From positions 1 to 64,000 of the forward strand of contig CAYNHQ010000010.1 in NCBI GenBank assembly GCA_964397255.1: a DNA stretch of 64,000 nucleotides. The letters are read 5' to 3'. A model generated the notes under the pieces. That model worked only from the letters and a program-made list of their open reading frames with translations. It was not told the origin of the DNA and searched no databases. The DNA comes from CAYNHQ01 sp964397255. Its GTDB lineage: Bacteria; Bdellovibrionota_G; JALEGL01; DATDPG01. The translations under genes were made by a program, and so were the position numbers. Positions 26,164 through 35,976 of the stretch are shown here, in pieces. Within the stretch, counting starts at the first letter, position 1, and every line of letters starts with the position of its first letter.

Positions 26164-26192
26164 ATCACACACTAATTGAATGGCAGTGTGAT
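26164..26192. repeat. Inverted repeat upstream of a secreted-protein gene
   Basis: ATCACAC and GTGTGAT form perfect 7-bp arms separated by 15 nt, 34 bp before ATG 26226. It may be an operator for that gene. The half-sites point the opposite way from a CRP site. Confidence 0.35.
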
Positions 26193-26225
26193 TGCACTAG
26201 ATTCGGTTCAAATGAAGGAGTTTTT

Positions 26226-27029
26226 ATGAACCGCGCCAATATCATCTACATCCTCCCATTCGTAATGAGTGCCTTTTCTTCAGCTGCTTTAGCTCAAAAG
26301 AGTGAAAAATCGATCATTCTTCGCGCTCAATTGCTGGATGAGGCGAAAGAGACTGCGCGCAAAAATGGCTTAGAGGTGAGTGACGTGGAGTTCGCGATAG
26401 ATCAACAGAATTACAGCCAAGGGGTTCGGGACACGATTGGAGACGTCATCCGAAACACAACGGAGCTCGTAGCGGCGAATATTTCGAGATATCGTGAGCG
26501 AGCGTTAAGTGGCGAATTACTCAATCTCCTCAATCAGCGCGAAGATCTATTGGAAAAGCATCGAAAACTGTCTGGAATTCCTCAATTGACGGAAGAACAG
26601 GGCAAGGAGTTTGCGGATATATCCCAAAAACTCGGACCTATCACACATGATGTCAACTGCATGATCAATTCACTCCGCATTATTAGGGTGAGATTTCGAG
26701 TCATCAGTTCGCTGCGACCAAGTCTTTGGTTCCTTCAGGATCCCCCCCATATGATGGAACTCTTTGTGAATTCACCGGCCTATGGTAAGTCAAAATTGGA
26801 GATCAAGGAAATCCTTAATAACTCACCATTTGACGATATCGACAAGCGCAGTGAAACGCTGGAGATTCGATTGGTAAAAAGTCTCGCGGACGGAATCATC
26901 ATCGATAATACCAAGCGAATCATTCATGACATTGAGCCCCTTTACGATCGACTCCTGAATGGTGCGCTAGTTAACCCCCCGACAGATCCGTTTTCTAACT
27001 ATAATTCAACTAAACACGAGCATCTTTAA
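26226..27029 (+). CDS. Exported helical protein of unknown function
   Basis: The protein has 267 residues with a signal peptide (1-23, SSAALAQ). The mature part is largely alpha-helical and charged, with repeated Leu/Arg-rich segments (NLLNQREDLLEKHRKLSG). There is one cysteine and no motif I recognise. AAGGAG precedes the start. Codons are more A/T-rich than in metH, with which it converges and overlaps by 4 nt. It belongs with the other unrecognised secreted proteins of this window (40424, 41310, 47271 and 57384), but I see no direct similarity. Confidence 0.6.
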   Translation: MNRANIIYILPFVMSAFSSAALAQKSEKSIILRAQLLDEAKETARKNGLEVSDVEFAIDQQNYSQGVRDTIGDVIRNTTELVAANISRYRERALSGELLNLLNQREDLLEKHRKLSGIPQLTEEQGKEFADISQKLGPITHDVNCMINSLRIIRVRFRVISSLRPSLWFLQDPPHMMELFVNSPAYGKSKLEIKEILNNSPFDDIDKRSETLEIRLVKSLADGIIIDNTKRIIHDIEPLYDRLLNGALVNPPTDPFSNYNSTKHEHL

Positions 27030-30000
27030 ATCGAAAAATATTTCGCTTCAGGGTGATGGAGTACGATAGCGGAGACACTGGCCTCAGGATCCATCATAAA
27101 TCCGTCCGTAAGCGATACACCCATCTCGTTCGGGCGAAGTAAATCAAAAATGACCTTTTGACCCTCTAAATCGGGCGTCGCCGGATATCCGAAAGAATAA
27201 CGCTTCCCCACGTAATTGGCTTTGAAGAGTTCCATCATCGATCGATCGGGAGGATCTCCGATTCCCCATTGGCCGCGAATCTTAGAATGTAGCCATTCGG
27301 CGTATCCCTCGGCGGTCTCGAGAGCGAGTGCTGAAAGAGTATGCGATCGAAGATATTCTCCCTGTCGTTTGAGTTCGGCCGCTCGCTCGCGGACACCATG
27401 TCCAGCGGTCACAACAAACAGGCAGGAGTTATCATTTTCATTTGAAAGATAATCCGCGATACACAAAAACTCTTCCTTGGTTTGTCGAGGAAACGTCCAT
27501 TCTCCGAGAGCTCTTTCCTTTGAATCGAGCCAACGAATGGTTTCTCCCTTTGCTGTCGCACGAAAAAATTGAAAAACCCCCTTAGGGGCTAGAAGACCTT
27601 CCTTTCGGCAAAGGGCCTTCACTTCCTCCACCACTTGTGCCACTTCAAAAGCCTTTCTTCCCTGCTCAGAATCGTTCAGTTCCGATTCCTTTTTCTCTTC
27701 GATCAAGCGAATGAAGGAGTTCGGAACCCCCAGATGGCGGCCCAAGAGCATTCGAGGATTGATGAAATGCCAGATTTCATCGATCGGAGTTTTATTTAGA
27801 AGGTGGCGGTCGAAATCGGGGGGTGAGGGTGGTTTTGTAAGAGGAACAATTTGACTCCGCTTCTTTTCTGTCGGCAGAGAGGGTCTCTTTGCTATCGGAT
27901 CAGGGGTCTCTAATTTTTCTTTTTGTTTTGCCTCGTTGAATTTTTCTAGAGCAACGGGATCAATCACAATCTTTGCGAGCTCCAGGCCGTTCATGGCATC
28001 CGAGGCGTACATCACCGTACCTGAATAAGCTTTGGCAATTCGGCGATCGGTGAAGGTTCGGGAGAGTGCCGCTCCACCTACGAGAAGAGGAATTGAAATC
28101 CCCGCCTGCGTGAGGTCTTCCGCCGTTGTTACCATCTGCTGCGCCGATTTTACTAGAAGGCCCGAAAGTCCTACGATTTGAGGTTGATGTGTCTTGACAG
28201 CTGCAATGAGTTGTTCGGGGGGGACTTTGATACCCAAATTAATGACCTGGAATCCGTTGTTTGCGAGAATGATTTCGACCAGATTCTTCCCGATATCGTG
28301 GACATCTCCTTTGACGGTGGCCAACAATACCTTCCCACGAAGGGAACCCTCCTTTTTCTCCATAAATTTTTCTAAGTGGGCGACCGCAGTTTTCATGGCT
28401 TCCGCGCTCTGCAATACTTCGGCAACGATCAATTCATTTTGATTAAACAATCTTCCGACTTCATCCATTCCCTTCATCAAGGGGCCATTGATGATGTCGA
28501 GCGGAGAGAATTGTTTGCGGGCAAGGTCGAGATCGGTGATCAGGCCTTCTTTTGTTCCATCTACAATATATCGAGCAAGGCGTTCTTCGAGGGAAAGCTC
28601 GGATCGGGTAGTAACCACAGCTTTTTTTGTTCGGTAGAAGGAAACAAAAGAGTCAATAGGGTTGGTCCCTCGATTCCAAAGTAAATTCTCGGCGAGGGTT
28701 CGTTCCTCTTCCGGAATGGACGGATATCGTCGAAGCTGCTCGGTATTGACGATGGCCATATCCAGACCCGCGAGTGTGCAATGGTAAAGAAATACAGAAT
28801 TAAGAACTTCCCGCCCAGCCTCGGGCAAACCAAAAGAAACATTGGAAATTCCCAAGATCGTTTTACATTTCGGAAATCGATCTTTTAAAAAACGAACCCC
28901 CTCGATGGTTTCAACGGCGGAACCGGTATACTGGGCATCGCCTGTAGCGGCCGGGAAGACGAGAGCGTCCCAATAAATATCCTCATCCGCAATGTCATAT
29001 TTATTTCGAAGCAGATCATAGCTCCGTTCGGCAACTTCCAGTTTTCTCTTGCGCGTGATCGCCATTCCCTGTTTGGGATCATCATCGATTGCTCCCACCA
29101 CGAGCGCCGTACCAAATTGCTTGGCCAAGGGAATGACTTTCGCGAAACGTTCTTCCCCATCTTCCAAATTGATTGAATTGATGATCGCCTTTCCCTGAGA
29201 ATAGGTGAGAGCCTCAGCGATCACATTGGCATCGGTGGAATCAATCATGAGCGGAACACGCACCATACGGATGGCTCTTTCTAAAAAGAGCTTGATATCG
29301 GCTAATTCATTTCGATCGGGGTCGGCCAGGCAAACATCCATGACCTGAGCCCCTTTTTTGATTTGCCCTCGCGCAACTTCAGCCGCGGCCTCGAAATCTC
29401 CGCTGGTGATCAAACGCTTGAACTTCCGACTTCCGACGACATTCGTCCGCTCGCCAACAAGAATGGGACGATTGTCGGGAGCAAGTTCCAGGAAATCGAT
29501 GCCGGAAAGAAATGAAAATTGCCGATGGGCGGGTGTTCGAGGGGTATGCCTTGCGGCAATACGCGAAAATTCCGCAACATGAGGGGCCGTTGTTCCACAA
29601 CAACCTCCGATTAAGTTCACCCACTTTTCAGAAAGAAAACGGTCGAGAACCTTTCCCATCATGGAGGGGGTTTCGAGATAATGACCATCTTCATCAGGCA
29701 GTCCGGCATTGGGAACGGAAGCGACGTAGGTGTGAGCCAGAGATGAAAGGGAACGAATGTGATCCGTCATAAATTCAGGCCCTGTGGCGCAGTTAAGACC
29801 GATATACAGTGGATCGATATGCTGAACCGAAGCCCAAAAAGCTTCAACCGATTGACCGGCAAGCATCGTTCCCGTCGCTTCAATTGTGCAGGAGACGGCG
29901 ATGGGAATCGATTCATCTGTGTGTTTGAAAACATGCGAGATCGCGATGAGTGCCGCTTTCACATTTCTTGTGTCTTGGGCGGTTTCAATCAGAAAATAAT

Positions 30001-30481
30001 CGACGCCGCCGTCAAAAAGACCCCGGGCCTGCTCTTCATAATGACGAATGAGATCTTCGAATGTCACTCCACCCGTTACGGTGATCGCTTTGGTTGTAGG
30101 GCCCATCGCACCCGCAACAAAACGAGGTTTTTTATCGGTAGAATATTTCTTCGCCTCCCTTGCCGCGATTTCAGCGGCCGTTCGATTGATCTCATATGCC
30201 CTTTTGGAAAGGTCATATTCATTTAAGACCAGAGGTGTTCCTCCGAACGTATTCGTTTCGATAATATCCGCGCCGGCTTCGAGATAAGCGGCATGAATCG
30301 ATCGAATCGCATCCGGTTTTGTGAGGTTTAAGTTTTCGTTGCAGCCCTCGAGGGCTTCTCCACCAAAATCAGCCGGAGAAAGATGCATCTGCTGAATCAT
30401 TGTCCCCATGGCACCATCCAGAACTAAAATTCGGCTTTCAAGGGATTGCCGTAGAAGTTTTTCGCGGTCTTTTCGCGTCAC
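27026..30481 (-). CDS. metH: Cobalamin-dependent methionine synthase
   Basis: The protein has 1151 residues; E. coli MetH has 1227. Domains in order are homocysteine binding with zinc ligands (Cys near 229 in GLNCATGPE, Cys294 and Cys295 in GGCCGTTAPH), pterin/methyltetrahydrofolate binding (about 330-610), cobalamin cap (about 630-715), cobalamin binding with DVHDIGKN (His728 as cobalt ligand), and the activation domain binding S-adenosylmethionine (about 860-1151). It transfers methyl from methyltetrahydrofolate to homocysteine in the cytoplasm. All modules are present. No cobalamin riboswitch is apparent in the short upstream gap. Confidence 0.95.
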   Translation of the reverse strand: MTRKDREKLLRQSLESRILVLDGAMGTMIQQMHLSPADFGGEALEGCNENLNLTKPDAIRSIHAAYLEAGADIIETNTFGGTPLVLNEYDLSKRAYEINRTAAEIAAREAKKYSTDKKPRFVAGAMGPTTKAITVTGGVTFEDLIRHYEEQARGLFDGGVDYFLIETAQDTRNVKAALIAISHVFKHTDESIPIAVSCTIEATGTMLAGQSVEAFWASVQHIDPLYIGLNCATGPEFMTDHIRSLSSLAHTYVASVPNAGLPDEDGHYLETPSMMGKVLDRFLSEKWVNLIGGCCGTTAPHVAEFSRIAARHTPRTPAHRQFSFLSGIDFLELAPDNRPILVGERTNVVGSRKFKRLITSGDFEAAAEVARGQIKKGAQVMDVCLADPDRNELADIKLFLERAIRMVRVPLMIDSTDANVIAEALTYSQGKAIINSINLEDGEERFAKVIPLAKQFGTALVVGAIDDDPKQGMAITRKRKLEVAERSYDLLRNKYDIADEDIYWDALVFPAATGDAQYTGSAVETIEGVRFLKDRFPKCKTILGISNVSFGLPEAGREVLNSVFLYHCTLAGLDMAIVNTEQLRRYPSIPEEERTLAENLLWNRGTNPIDSFVSFYRTKKAVVTTRSELSLEERLARYIVDGTKEGLITDLDLARKQFSPLDIINGPLMKGMDEVGRLFNQNELIVAEVLQSAEAMKTAVAHLEKFMEKKEGSLRGKVLLATVKGDVHDIGKNLVEIILANNGFQVINLGIKVPPEQLIAAVKTHQPQIVGLSGLLVKSAQQMVTTAEDLTQAGISIPLLVGGAALSRTFTDRRIAKAYSGTVMYASDAMNGLELAKIVIDPVALEKFNEAKQKEKLETPDPIAKRPSLPTEKKRSQIVPLTKPPSPPDFDRHLLNKTPIDEIWHFINPRMLLGRHLGVPNSFIRLIEEKKESELNDSEQGRKAFEVAQVVEEVKALCRKEGLLAPKGVFQFFRATAKGETIRWLDSKERALGEWTFPRQTKEEFLCIADYLSNENDNSCLFVVTAGHGVRERAAELKRQGEYLRSHTLSALALETAEGYAEWLHSKIRGQWGIGDPPDRSMMELFKANYVGKRYSFGYPATPDLEGQKVIFDLLRPNEMGVSLTDGFMMDPEASVSAIVLHHPEAKYFSI

Positions 30482-30509
30482 ATACCTAAGGATGCCAGAG
30501 ACGGAGGGT

Positions 30510-33500
30510 TTACGCAGCTTCTGAGGGAGAAAGCGGCAGGGCGGCCTTTCGCCGACGTTTCGCGAACAGGGCCGCGACCAAAATGGTCACTCCTCCGACC
30601 ACGATCACGGCGGTCTGCTGGAAGAGACCGGATGAATAGAAGAGCCACGGGAAAAAGCTGGCCGCTGAAGTGAGAACGATAAGCCAAAAATAAAATGGCA
30701 GATGAAAACCGGCATACCGAAAAATGATGAGACCCAGAATGAGATACGTCATCGGAGCATCCAGCTCGGATAACCAGGAGGATCCTCCTTCAGGCAAGAG
30801 AGAGAGAAGCCCGACCAGAGAGGCGACGAGTAGCGCCCACCCGGAAGCGTACTTGCGTATCGCAGAAACAATGATTGCGGCAATAATCCAAGGTAGTACG
30901 GACATCGGAATGTCCATGAGCGGGGAGAGAAAGGGTAAGCGATCGGAAAAGGCTGAGACCTCCAATGAAAATGGATCGGGATAAGGTTCGCCGGTCAATC
31001 GATCGATAATCAGACGCTGGACCATGGTGAGAAGAAGCGCAGCCAGGGCCCAACTAAATGCACCACGTCCCCCTCTCCATTTCCAGGGGGGAATTCGCAA
31101 GAATTCCCTTAGGTCCTCTTCCGAGGGTGCTCTTGGGAAAAACTGAGAAGGAAGACGCAGAAAAAGGAAGAGAAAGAAATATGTGGAAGCGATGGCAAGG
31201 AGAACCACACCGAAAGAAGTCATCGATTGACGTATTAGGTAAAGCCCCGAACTCGAAGCCGTATCATATTCATCCCAAAAGGTGGGAAGATGGTTTAAAA
31301 TTTTTATGGCTGAAAGCCCCCCCACGGCGAGCGATATTTTTAACAGAATCGGTTCGTAGAAATGTTGCAGTAGCTTTCGGTCGAAAAAGGACCGGAGGAA
31401 AAAGGCCACAATGATTACAAGGAAAAGAATGCGCGTAGTTCTCTTCATTTCTGAGAAGAACGTTTTTCCTCCTTCTTCTCGAAGAAAAGCTTCAGGAACG
31501 GAAAAGTAGGACCGGAACGAGCTCACCTTGCCATCTCGGATGGTTACCGAGGTGAGTTTGCGAAGACCGTTCAAATCCGCCCCGTTATCCACCCAGAAGT
31601 GAGTGATATCCTTTCGCTTGGGGAAATCTTTTTCGGTCGCGGAGGAATAACTAGCCATGGGTGGAAGAAGATGCTGCTGCTGCAAAAAGGCCGTGGCAAT
31701 ACTCTTGGTTTGAGAAGTCGCCATGGTTTTTCCGGGCGCTTTTTCATCTTCTCGACAGGAGAAGGCGAGAATTTCGCCTCCTCCATTAAGATTGACATTG
31801 CATTCACGAACCTGTTCCGGTTGAAAGAATCGAACCGCCCAGTAAGGTCCCTCGGAGACATAATTCTTGAGGTAGTTCTTTCTTTCTTCTCCGTCGAGAT
31901 GGCTCACAATGAAACGAATGGCATCCCGATCCCCGCCCGTATAGTTCAAAGAAGCGTAGTTCCAGTCTCCGGAAACATCGAGCCCCTGCCGCTTTAAAAA
32001 GTCGAGAGCGATGTTGATGGCCTCACTTCTGCCAATATTCAAGGACGGGAAAAAGTAAGCATCACGAAAAAGGAGAAGGAGAAGAATTGAAATAAGTGCA
32101 ATCGTTAGAGGCGGGCGAAGTCGAAGGATGGGCTCTTTGTCGGCTCGGCGTCGCTCCTGAAGGACAGGAATAGCGCTCGCCACTCTTATCCATTCGAGAT
32201 GATCAAAAGCAAGCCTTTCCATCAGCTTTCCTCGAAAATGTCGATAGACAGCGATAAGGAGAGGAAGGGTAAGACCGCCGATCACCAAAAGGGATGAATA
32301 TTTGAGATAGGGTTGATCCGATTCCAGAAGAAGAGAAGATGAAACGGTGGCGTTGTAAATGAAATGAGCCGAGATCGTTGCAAAAATTCCATATTCCCAA
32401 AAAATAAACCCGAAGAAGATCCCTACTATCGATAATTCCAATCCACGGGCGTATATCGGCTCGACGTAATAGCTCGAATGGAGGAAACCCCAAAGAATGG
32501 CTGGAAGGAGAATGGATACCCATTTTCGCTTTGTGAAATGGAACAAAAAGGGGATGGCGAAGAGTCGGTACGTGGTTTCTTCCTTTAATGCCGGGGCGAG
32601 GCCGGTCACGAGGGGTTGGATCCAGGGCAGGGCGCTGGAGAGCACATCGTCATAGGGAACATCGAGGGGGGAATAGAAATGAAGAAAACGGCTCCCCAAA
32701 AAATAGTAGAGCACGACGAATCCCAAATGAATTCCGGCGGCACCGAATCCGACGAGAATCGCAGTAAGGAAGACCTCGCTGTTATAGAAGGGTTTCACCG
32801 CGAGCTCAGCCAAGGAATACTGCGAGCGCGGAAATGTACGCCCTACGCTGTCCGATGCCGCAAACGGAAGAATCTGCCAGATCCCAAAAAGGACGGTCAT
32901 AAGAAGTGGCGTGGCAAGGGTGCTGGCCCAAAAGGCCGCCACCGTATCTTCCGTGGAATAGCCAAACCAACTCCTCGGGAGGTCATTCGCCATAGCGAGA
33001 ATATTTACGACGAGCAAAATTCCGCAGACTGGAAGCATTCGTCTCCAGCGGACCCAATGCTTCTTCCAGGCAATCAGGAGAAAGATACACATGGCCACAG
33101 AGAGACCGAGATCGATATTGCCGGCGACCTGCATAAGAAAGTTGCGTTTGGAAGCAATCTTCCGTTCATTTCTCAAAAAGGAATCGGGCAGGTCGATCGT
33201 TTGGGTCACCGACGTAATTTGATCCCCCGAAAAATAAGCATTCAGTCGAATCCGGAGATCCATAGGAACCTTCTTTAAATTCCATGTGAATGAGTGATCG
33301 GTACGATGGGCAAGCGGTGTCGAAGATGTCTCCGACAGAGTATATTGCCCAAGATCCGCGGGAAAATTCTGCTTGATGAAAGCCTCAGCCTTTTGGCGTG
33401 CAGCTTCGGCCTCGATGGTGGGAAGCACCTGATTATCGAGAACGTCTTTTTTGAAACCTACGAGTTTTCCTTGGGGACTCCACCAGACGGTGAATTCTTC

Positions 33501-33875
33501 CTTTTGAAGGGGCTTAAAAAACCTCGTCGCCCAGCCCCATACGGGAAGCTCTTCGGAACGAAGAAGGTGGTTGGTCTCGGCTGTTCCTAAAGATTTTTCG
33601 AGATAGATGACGGGGCGTTCATTGCTCCAAAAACCGGTCGCGCGCTGGTATCCCTCCAGTTTAAATCCCAGTGCCGTTAAAAAACGCTCCGACTGAGCTT
33701 CCGCTTCCGATCGGGAGAGAGAGAGATCGAGCGCTGCCCACCGAAAAGCGCGGTGGCGAAGCGTGATATAAAAGGACGTGCCCAGAAGGCCTAAAATGAG
33801 CAGAACGAGAACTGCGCGACGCTGAGAAAAAAACCAATTCAAACCGAACGAAGGTATCATATTAGATAAAGGCAT
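30510..33875 (-). CDS. Very large membrane protein with CPBP (CAAX-like) protease domain
   Basis: The protein has 1121 residues and many membrane helices. The central part carries the CPBP motifs KEETTYR (Glu-Glu-x-x-x-Arg), WGFLHSSYY and AHFIYN, whose Glu and His residues form the active site of intramembrane CAAX-type proteases. Two soluble regions, near 40-130 and near 640-730, share the pattern SRSEA followed by a FLxxxGxxxxG stretch and look like a duplicated PepSY-like unit. Each is followed by helices, so the protein seems built of two half-repeats with the protease in the first. Its ATG shares bases with the divergent ATG at 33874; a second Met at 33860 is an alternative start. Substrate unknown. 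Confidence 0.8.
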   Translation of the reverse strand: MPLSNMIPSFGLNWFFSQRRAVLVLLILGLLGTSFYITLRHRAFRWAALDLSLSRSEAEAQSERFLTALGFKLEGYQRATGFWSNERPVIYLEKSLGTAETNHLLRSEELPVWGWATRFFKPLQKEEFTVWWSPQGKLVGFKKDVLDNQVLPTIEAEAARQKAEAFIKQNFPADLGQYTLSETSSTPLAHRTDHSFTWNLKKVPMDLRIRLNAYFSGDQITSVTQTIDLPDSFLRNERKIASKRNFLMQVAGNIDLGLSVAMCIFLLIAWKKHWVRWRRMLPVCGILLVVNILAMANDLPRSWFGYSTEDTVAAFWASTLATPLLMTVLFGIWQILPFAASDSVGRTFPRSQYSLAELAVKPFYNSEVFLTAILVGFGAAGIHLGFVVLYYFLGSRFLHFYSPLDVPYDDVLSSALPWIQPLVTGLAPALKEETTYRLFAIPFLFHFTKRKWVSILLPAILWGFLHSSYYVEPIYARGLELSIVGIFFGFIFWEYGIFATISAHFIYNATVSSSLLLESDQPYLKYSSLLVIGGLTLPLLIAVYRHFRGKLMERLAFDHLEWIRVASAIPVLQERRRADKEPILRLRPPLTIALISILLLLLFRDAYFFPSLNIGRSEAINIALDFLKRQGLDVSGDWNYASLNYTGGDRDAIRFIVSHLDGEERKNYLKNYVSEGPYWAVRFFQPEQVRECNVNLNGGGEILAFSCREDEKAPGKTMATSQTKSIATAFLQQQHLLPPMASYSSATEKDFPKRKDITHFWVDNGADLNGLRKLTSVTIRDGKVSSFRSYFSVPEAFLREEGGKTFFSEMKRTTRILFLVIIVAFFLRSFFDRKLLQHFYEPILLKISLAVGGLSAIKILNHLPTFWDEYDTASSSGLYLIRQSMTSFGVVLLAIASTYFFLFLFLRLPSQFFPRAPSEEDLREFLRIPPWKWRGGRGAFSWALAALLLTMVQRLIIDRLTGEPYPDPFSLEVSAFSDRLPFLSPLMDIPMSVLPWIIAAIIVSAIRKYASGWALLVASLVGLLSLLPEGGSSWLSELDAPMTYLILGLIIFRYAGFHLPFYFWLIVLTSAASFFPWLFYSSGLFQQTAVIVVGGVTILVAALFAKRRRKAALPLSPSEAA

Positions 33876-34329
33876 GAAGCTTCGCTATTCCGAAATTCCA
33901 TTTCCTCCCTATGCGTTTCGCCCAGGGCAGAATCCCCATCCCCGCAAAGACCCCAAAGGTCACCATTATGGAAAGACGGAAGCCATATCCCCCAGGACCT
34001 CCCCCGAAGGCTGGAAAAAGACGCCTCTTTATCTTTACGGAGTCGATCTTTTTAACCACCACTATTATTGGGAAGCTCATGAAGCCTGGGAATCGCTTTG
34101 GAAGGCTCTCGATCCCCTGTCCAATCACGCTCTTTTTCTCCAAGGGCTCATTCAACTTTCCGCATCACATTTGAAAAAAGCACTGCATGAAGGAGAGGGA
34201 GAGCGCCTCTTATTTGCAGAGGCGTGGAAAAAGCTGCAACGTGTGAAGAAATCGATGGGATCTTCTGTCATGGGAATTCGCATTGACGATCTCCAGAAGG
34301 ACCCGACTCAAATCATTCTAGTTGATTGA
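33874..34329 (+). CDS. DUF309 domain protein
   Basis: The protein has 151 residues. The segment YGVDLFNHHYYWEAHEAWESLW is the DUF309 signature, with conserved Tyr, Trp, Glu, His and Glu on a helical hairpin. The QGLIQLSASHLK helix follows. The family is widespread and its function unknown. An N-terminal extension rich in Pro and His precedes the domain. The ATG overlaps the divergent ATG of the CPBP protein (CATG), so one of the two starts may be wrong. The gene ends about 40 nt before the mccB start and is probably co-transcribed with it. Confidence 0.8.
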   Translation: MKLRYSEIPFPPYAFRPGQNPHPRKDPKGHHYGKTEAISPRTSPEGWKKTPLYLYGVDLFNHHYYWEAHEAWESLWKALDPLSNHALFLQGLIQLSASHLKKALHEGEGERLLFAEAWKKLQRVKKSMGSSVMGIRIDDLQKDPTQIILVD

Positions 34330-34366
34330 CGAGAGGCGGTTTGCCGTATTTGATACGCCCACTTTT

Positions 34367-35974
34367 ATGAACGGATTTGCATCAAAATTGAATTCGTCGT
34401 CGAACGATTTTAAAGAAAACACAAAATACCATCTTCAGTTAGCCGAAGAACTGAATCGAAATCTTGAAATGGTACGAGGCGGCGGGGGGGAGAAAGCAAA
34501 GTCCCTCCATCGCGAGCGAGAAAAGCTCTTTGTTCGAGATCGAATCAAACGACTCTTGGATCCTGAAAGCCCGTTTCTTGAACTTTCCGCTCTGGCCGCC
34601 TGGAAACTATATGACGATGGCGCGCCGGGCGCCGGAATAGTCACGGGAATCGGGCGAGTGGCGGGGCGATCCGTGATGATCGTGGCCAACGACGCCACGG
34701 TAAAGGGTGGAACGTATTTCCCCCTAACGGTGAAGAAGCACCTTCGGGCCCAAGAGATTGCGGCCGAAAATCGTCTCCCCTGTGTTTACCTTGTGGATTC
34801 GGGAGGCGCATTTCTTCCCATGCAGGCGGAAGTTTTTCCTGATCGCGATCACTTCGGCCGAATATTTTACAATCAGGCCCAAATGTCCGCCGCGGGAATT
34901 CCGCAAATTTCAGCCGTCATGGGATCGTGCACCGCGGGCGGGGCCTACATTCCGGCGATGAGCGACGAATCGGTCATCGTCAAAGGAACGGGAACGATCT
35001 TCTTGGGAGGGCCTCCGCTCGTGAAGGCGGCGACGGGAGAGGAGGTGACCGCCGAAGAATTGGGTGGAGCCGATGTCCATACACGCGTTTCCGGGGTGGC
35101 CGATCATTTTGCGGAGAATGACGATGAAGCGATTCAGAAAATACGCTCGATTGTCTCACGTCTCGGAAAAGTTCCTGGCGCGGAAGTCGCCACGCAGTCC
35201 TCTCGAGTTCCCAATTATGACCCCCAAGAAATTTACGGTCTTGTGCCGAAGGATTCGCGCCGGACCTATGACATTCGGGAATTGATTGCGCGAATTGTGG
35301 ATGGAAGCGAGTTTGATGAATTTAAGGCGAAGTATGGAATCACTCTGGTCTGCGCATTTGCCCATATTCAGGGCATGCCGGTCGGCGTTCTCGCTAATAA
35401 CGGCATTCTCTTTTCGGAAAGCGCCCTCAAAGCCACCCATTTCATTGAAGTGTGTTGCCAACGAAAAATTCCCCTTGTTTTTCTCCAAAATATCACCGGT
35501 TTTATGGTGGGGAAAAAATATGAGCATGGGGGCATTGCAAAAGACGGTGCTAAAATGGTCATGGCCGTCGCGAATGCACAGGTACCCAAAGTCACGGTGA
35601 TTGTGGGTGGGAGTTTTGGGGCGGGTAACTATGGAATGTGCGGAAGAGCCTACCAGCCTCGCTTCCTTTATATGTGGCCGAATGCGCGGATTTCAGTAAT
35701 GGGAGGCGAGCAAGCCGCGAACGTTCTTTGGACAATTAAGGAAGAGCAATTGGCGCGAGAAAAGAAGAAATCGTCCAAAGGGGAAGAAGAAGCTTTTAAA
35801 AATCCACTTCGCGAAAAGTATGAAGAGGAGGGCAGTCCCTATTTCAGCACAGCCAGACTCTGGGATGACGGAGTTATTGATCCTCTCTCCACAAGAGAAA
35901 CCATCGCGCTATCTCTGATGGCGTCGCTTCAGGCCCCGATTCCAAACACCTCGTTTGGCATCTTCCGTATGTAG
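34367..35974 (+). CDS. mccB: Acyl-CoA carboxylase beta subunit, probably methylcrotonyl-CoA carboxylase
   Basis: The protein has 535 residues from ATG 34367, which matches the usual N-terminus of this family (SKLNSSSNDFKENTKYHLQL); an upstream TTG at 34322 would add 15 atypical residues. The carboxyltransferase domain shows HREREKLFVRDRIKRLLDP, GSCTAGGAYIPAMSDE, and FLQNITGFMVGKKYEHGG near the C-terminal half. It transfers carboxyl from biotin to 3-methylcrotonyl-CoA in leucine breakdown. Adjacent liuC and HMG-CoA lyase genes favour this substrate over propionyl- or geranyl-CoA. The biotin-carrying alpha subunit is not in this window. Confidence 0.88.
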   Translation: MNGFASKLNSSSNDFKENTKYHLQLAEELNRNLEMVRGGGGEKAKSLHREREKLFVRDRIKRLLDPESPFLELSALAAWKLYDDGAPGAGIVTGIGRVAGRSVMIVANDATVKGGTYFPLTVKKHLRAQEIAAENRLPCVYLVDSGGAFLPMQAEVFPDRDHFGRIFYNQAQMSAAGIPQISAVMGSCTAGGAYIPAMSDESVIVKGTGTIFLGGPPLVKAATGEEVTAEELGGADVHTRVSGVADHFAENDDEAIQKIRSIVSRLGKVPGAEVATQSSRVPNYDPQEIYGLVPKDSRRTYDIRELIARIVDGSEFDEFKAKYGITLVCAFAHIQGMPVGVLANNGILFSESALKATHFIEVCCQRKIPLVFLQNITGFMVGKKYEHGGIAKDGAKMVMAVANAQVPKVTVIVGGSFGAGNYGMCGRAYQPRFLYMWPNARISVMGGEQAANVLWTIKEEQLAREKKKSSKGEEEAFKNPLREKYEEEGSPYFSTARLWDDGVIDPLSTRETIALSLMASLQAPIPNTSFGIFRM

Positions 35975-35976
35975 TT

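Noticed and set aside
26164..26192. CRP/FNR-type site
   Set aside because: The half-sites read TCACAC...GTGTGA with a long spacer, the reverse of TGTGA-N6-TCACA, so it is only listed as an inverted repeat.
30482..30509. Cobalamin riboswitch before metH
   Set aside because: Only 28 bp separate metH from the CPBP gene and no B12-box-like sequence is seen.
32616..33278. 220-codon plus-strand frame inside the CPBP gene
   Set aside because: It is antisense to well-patterned membrane helices of the CPBP protein, with a strongly charged, unpatterned product.
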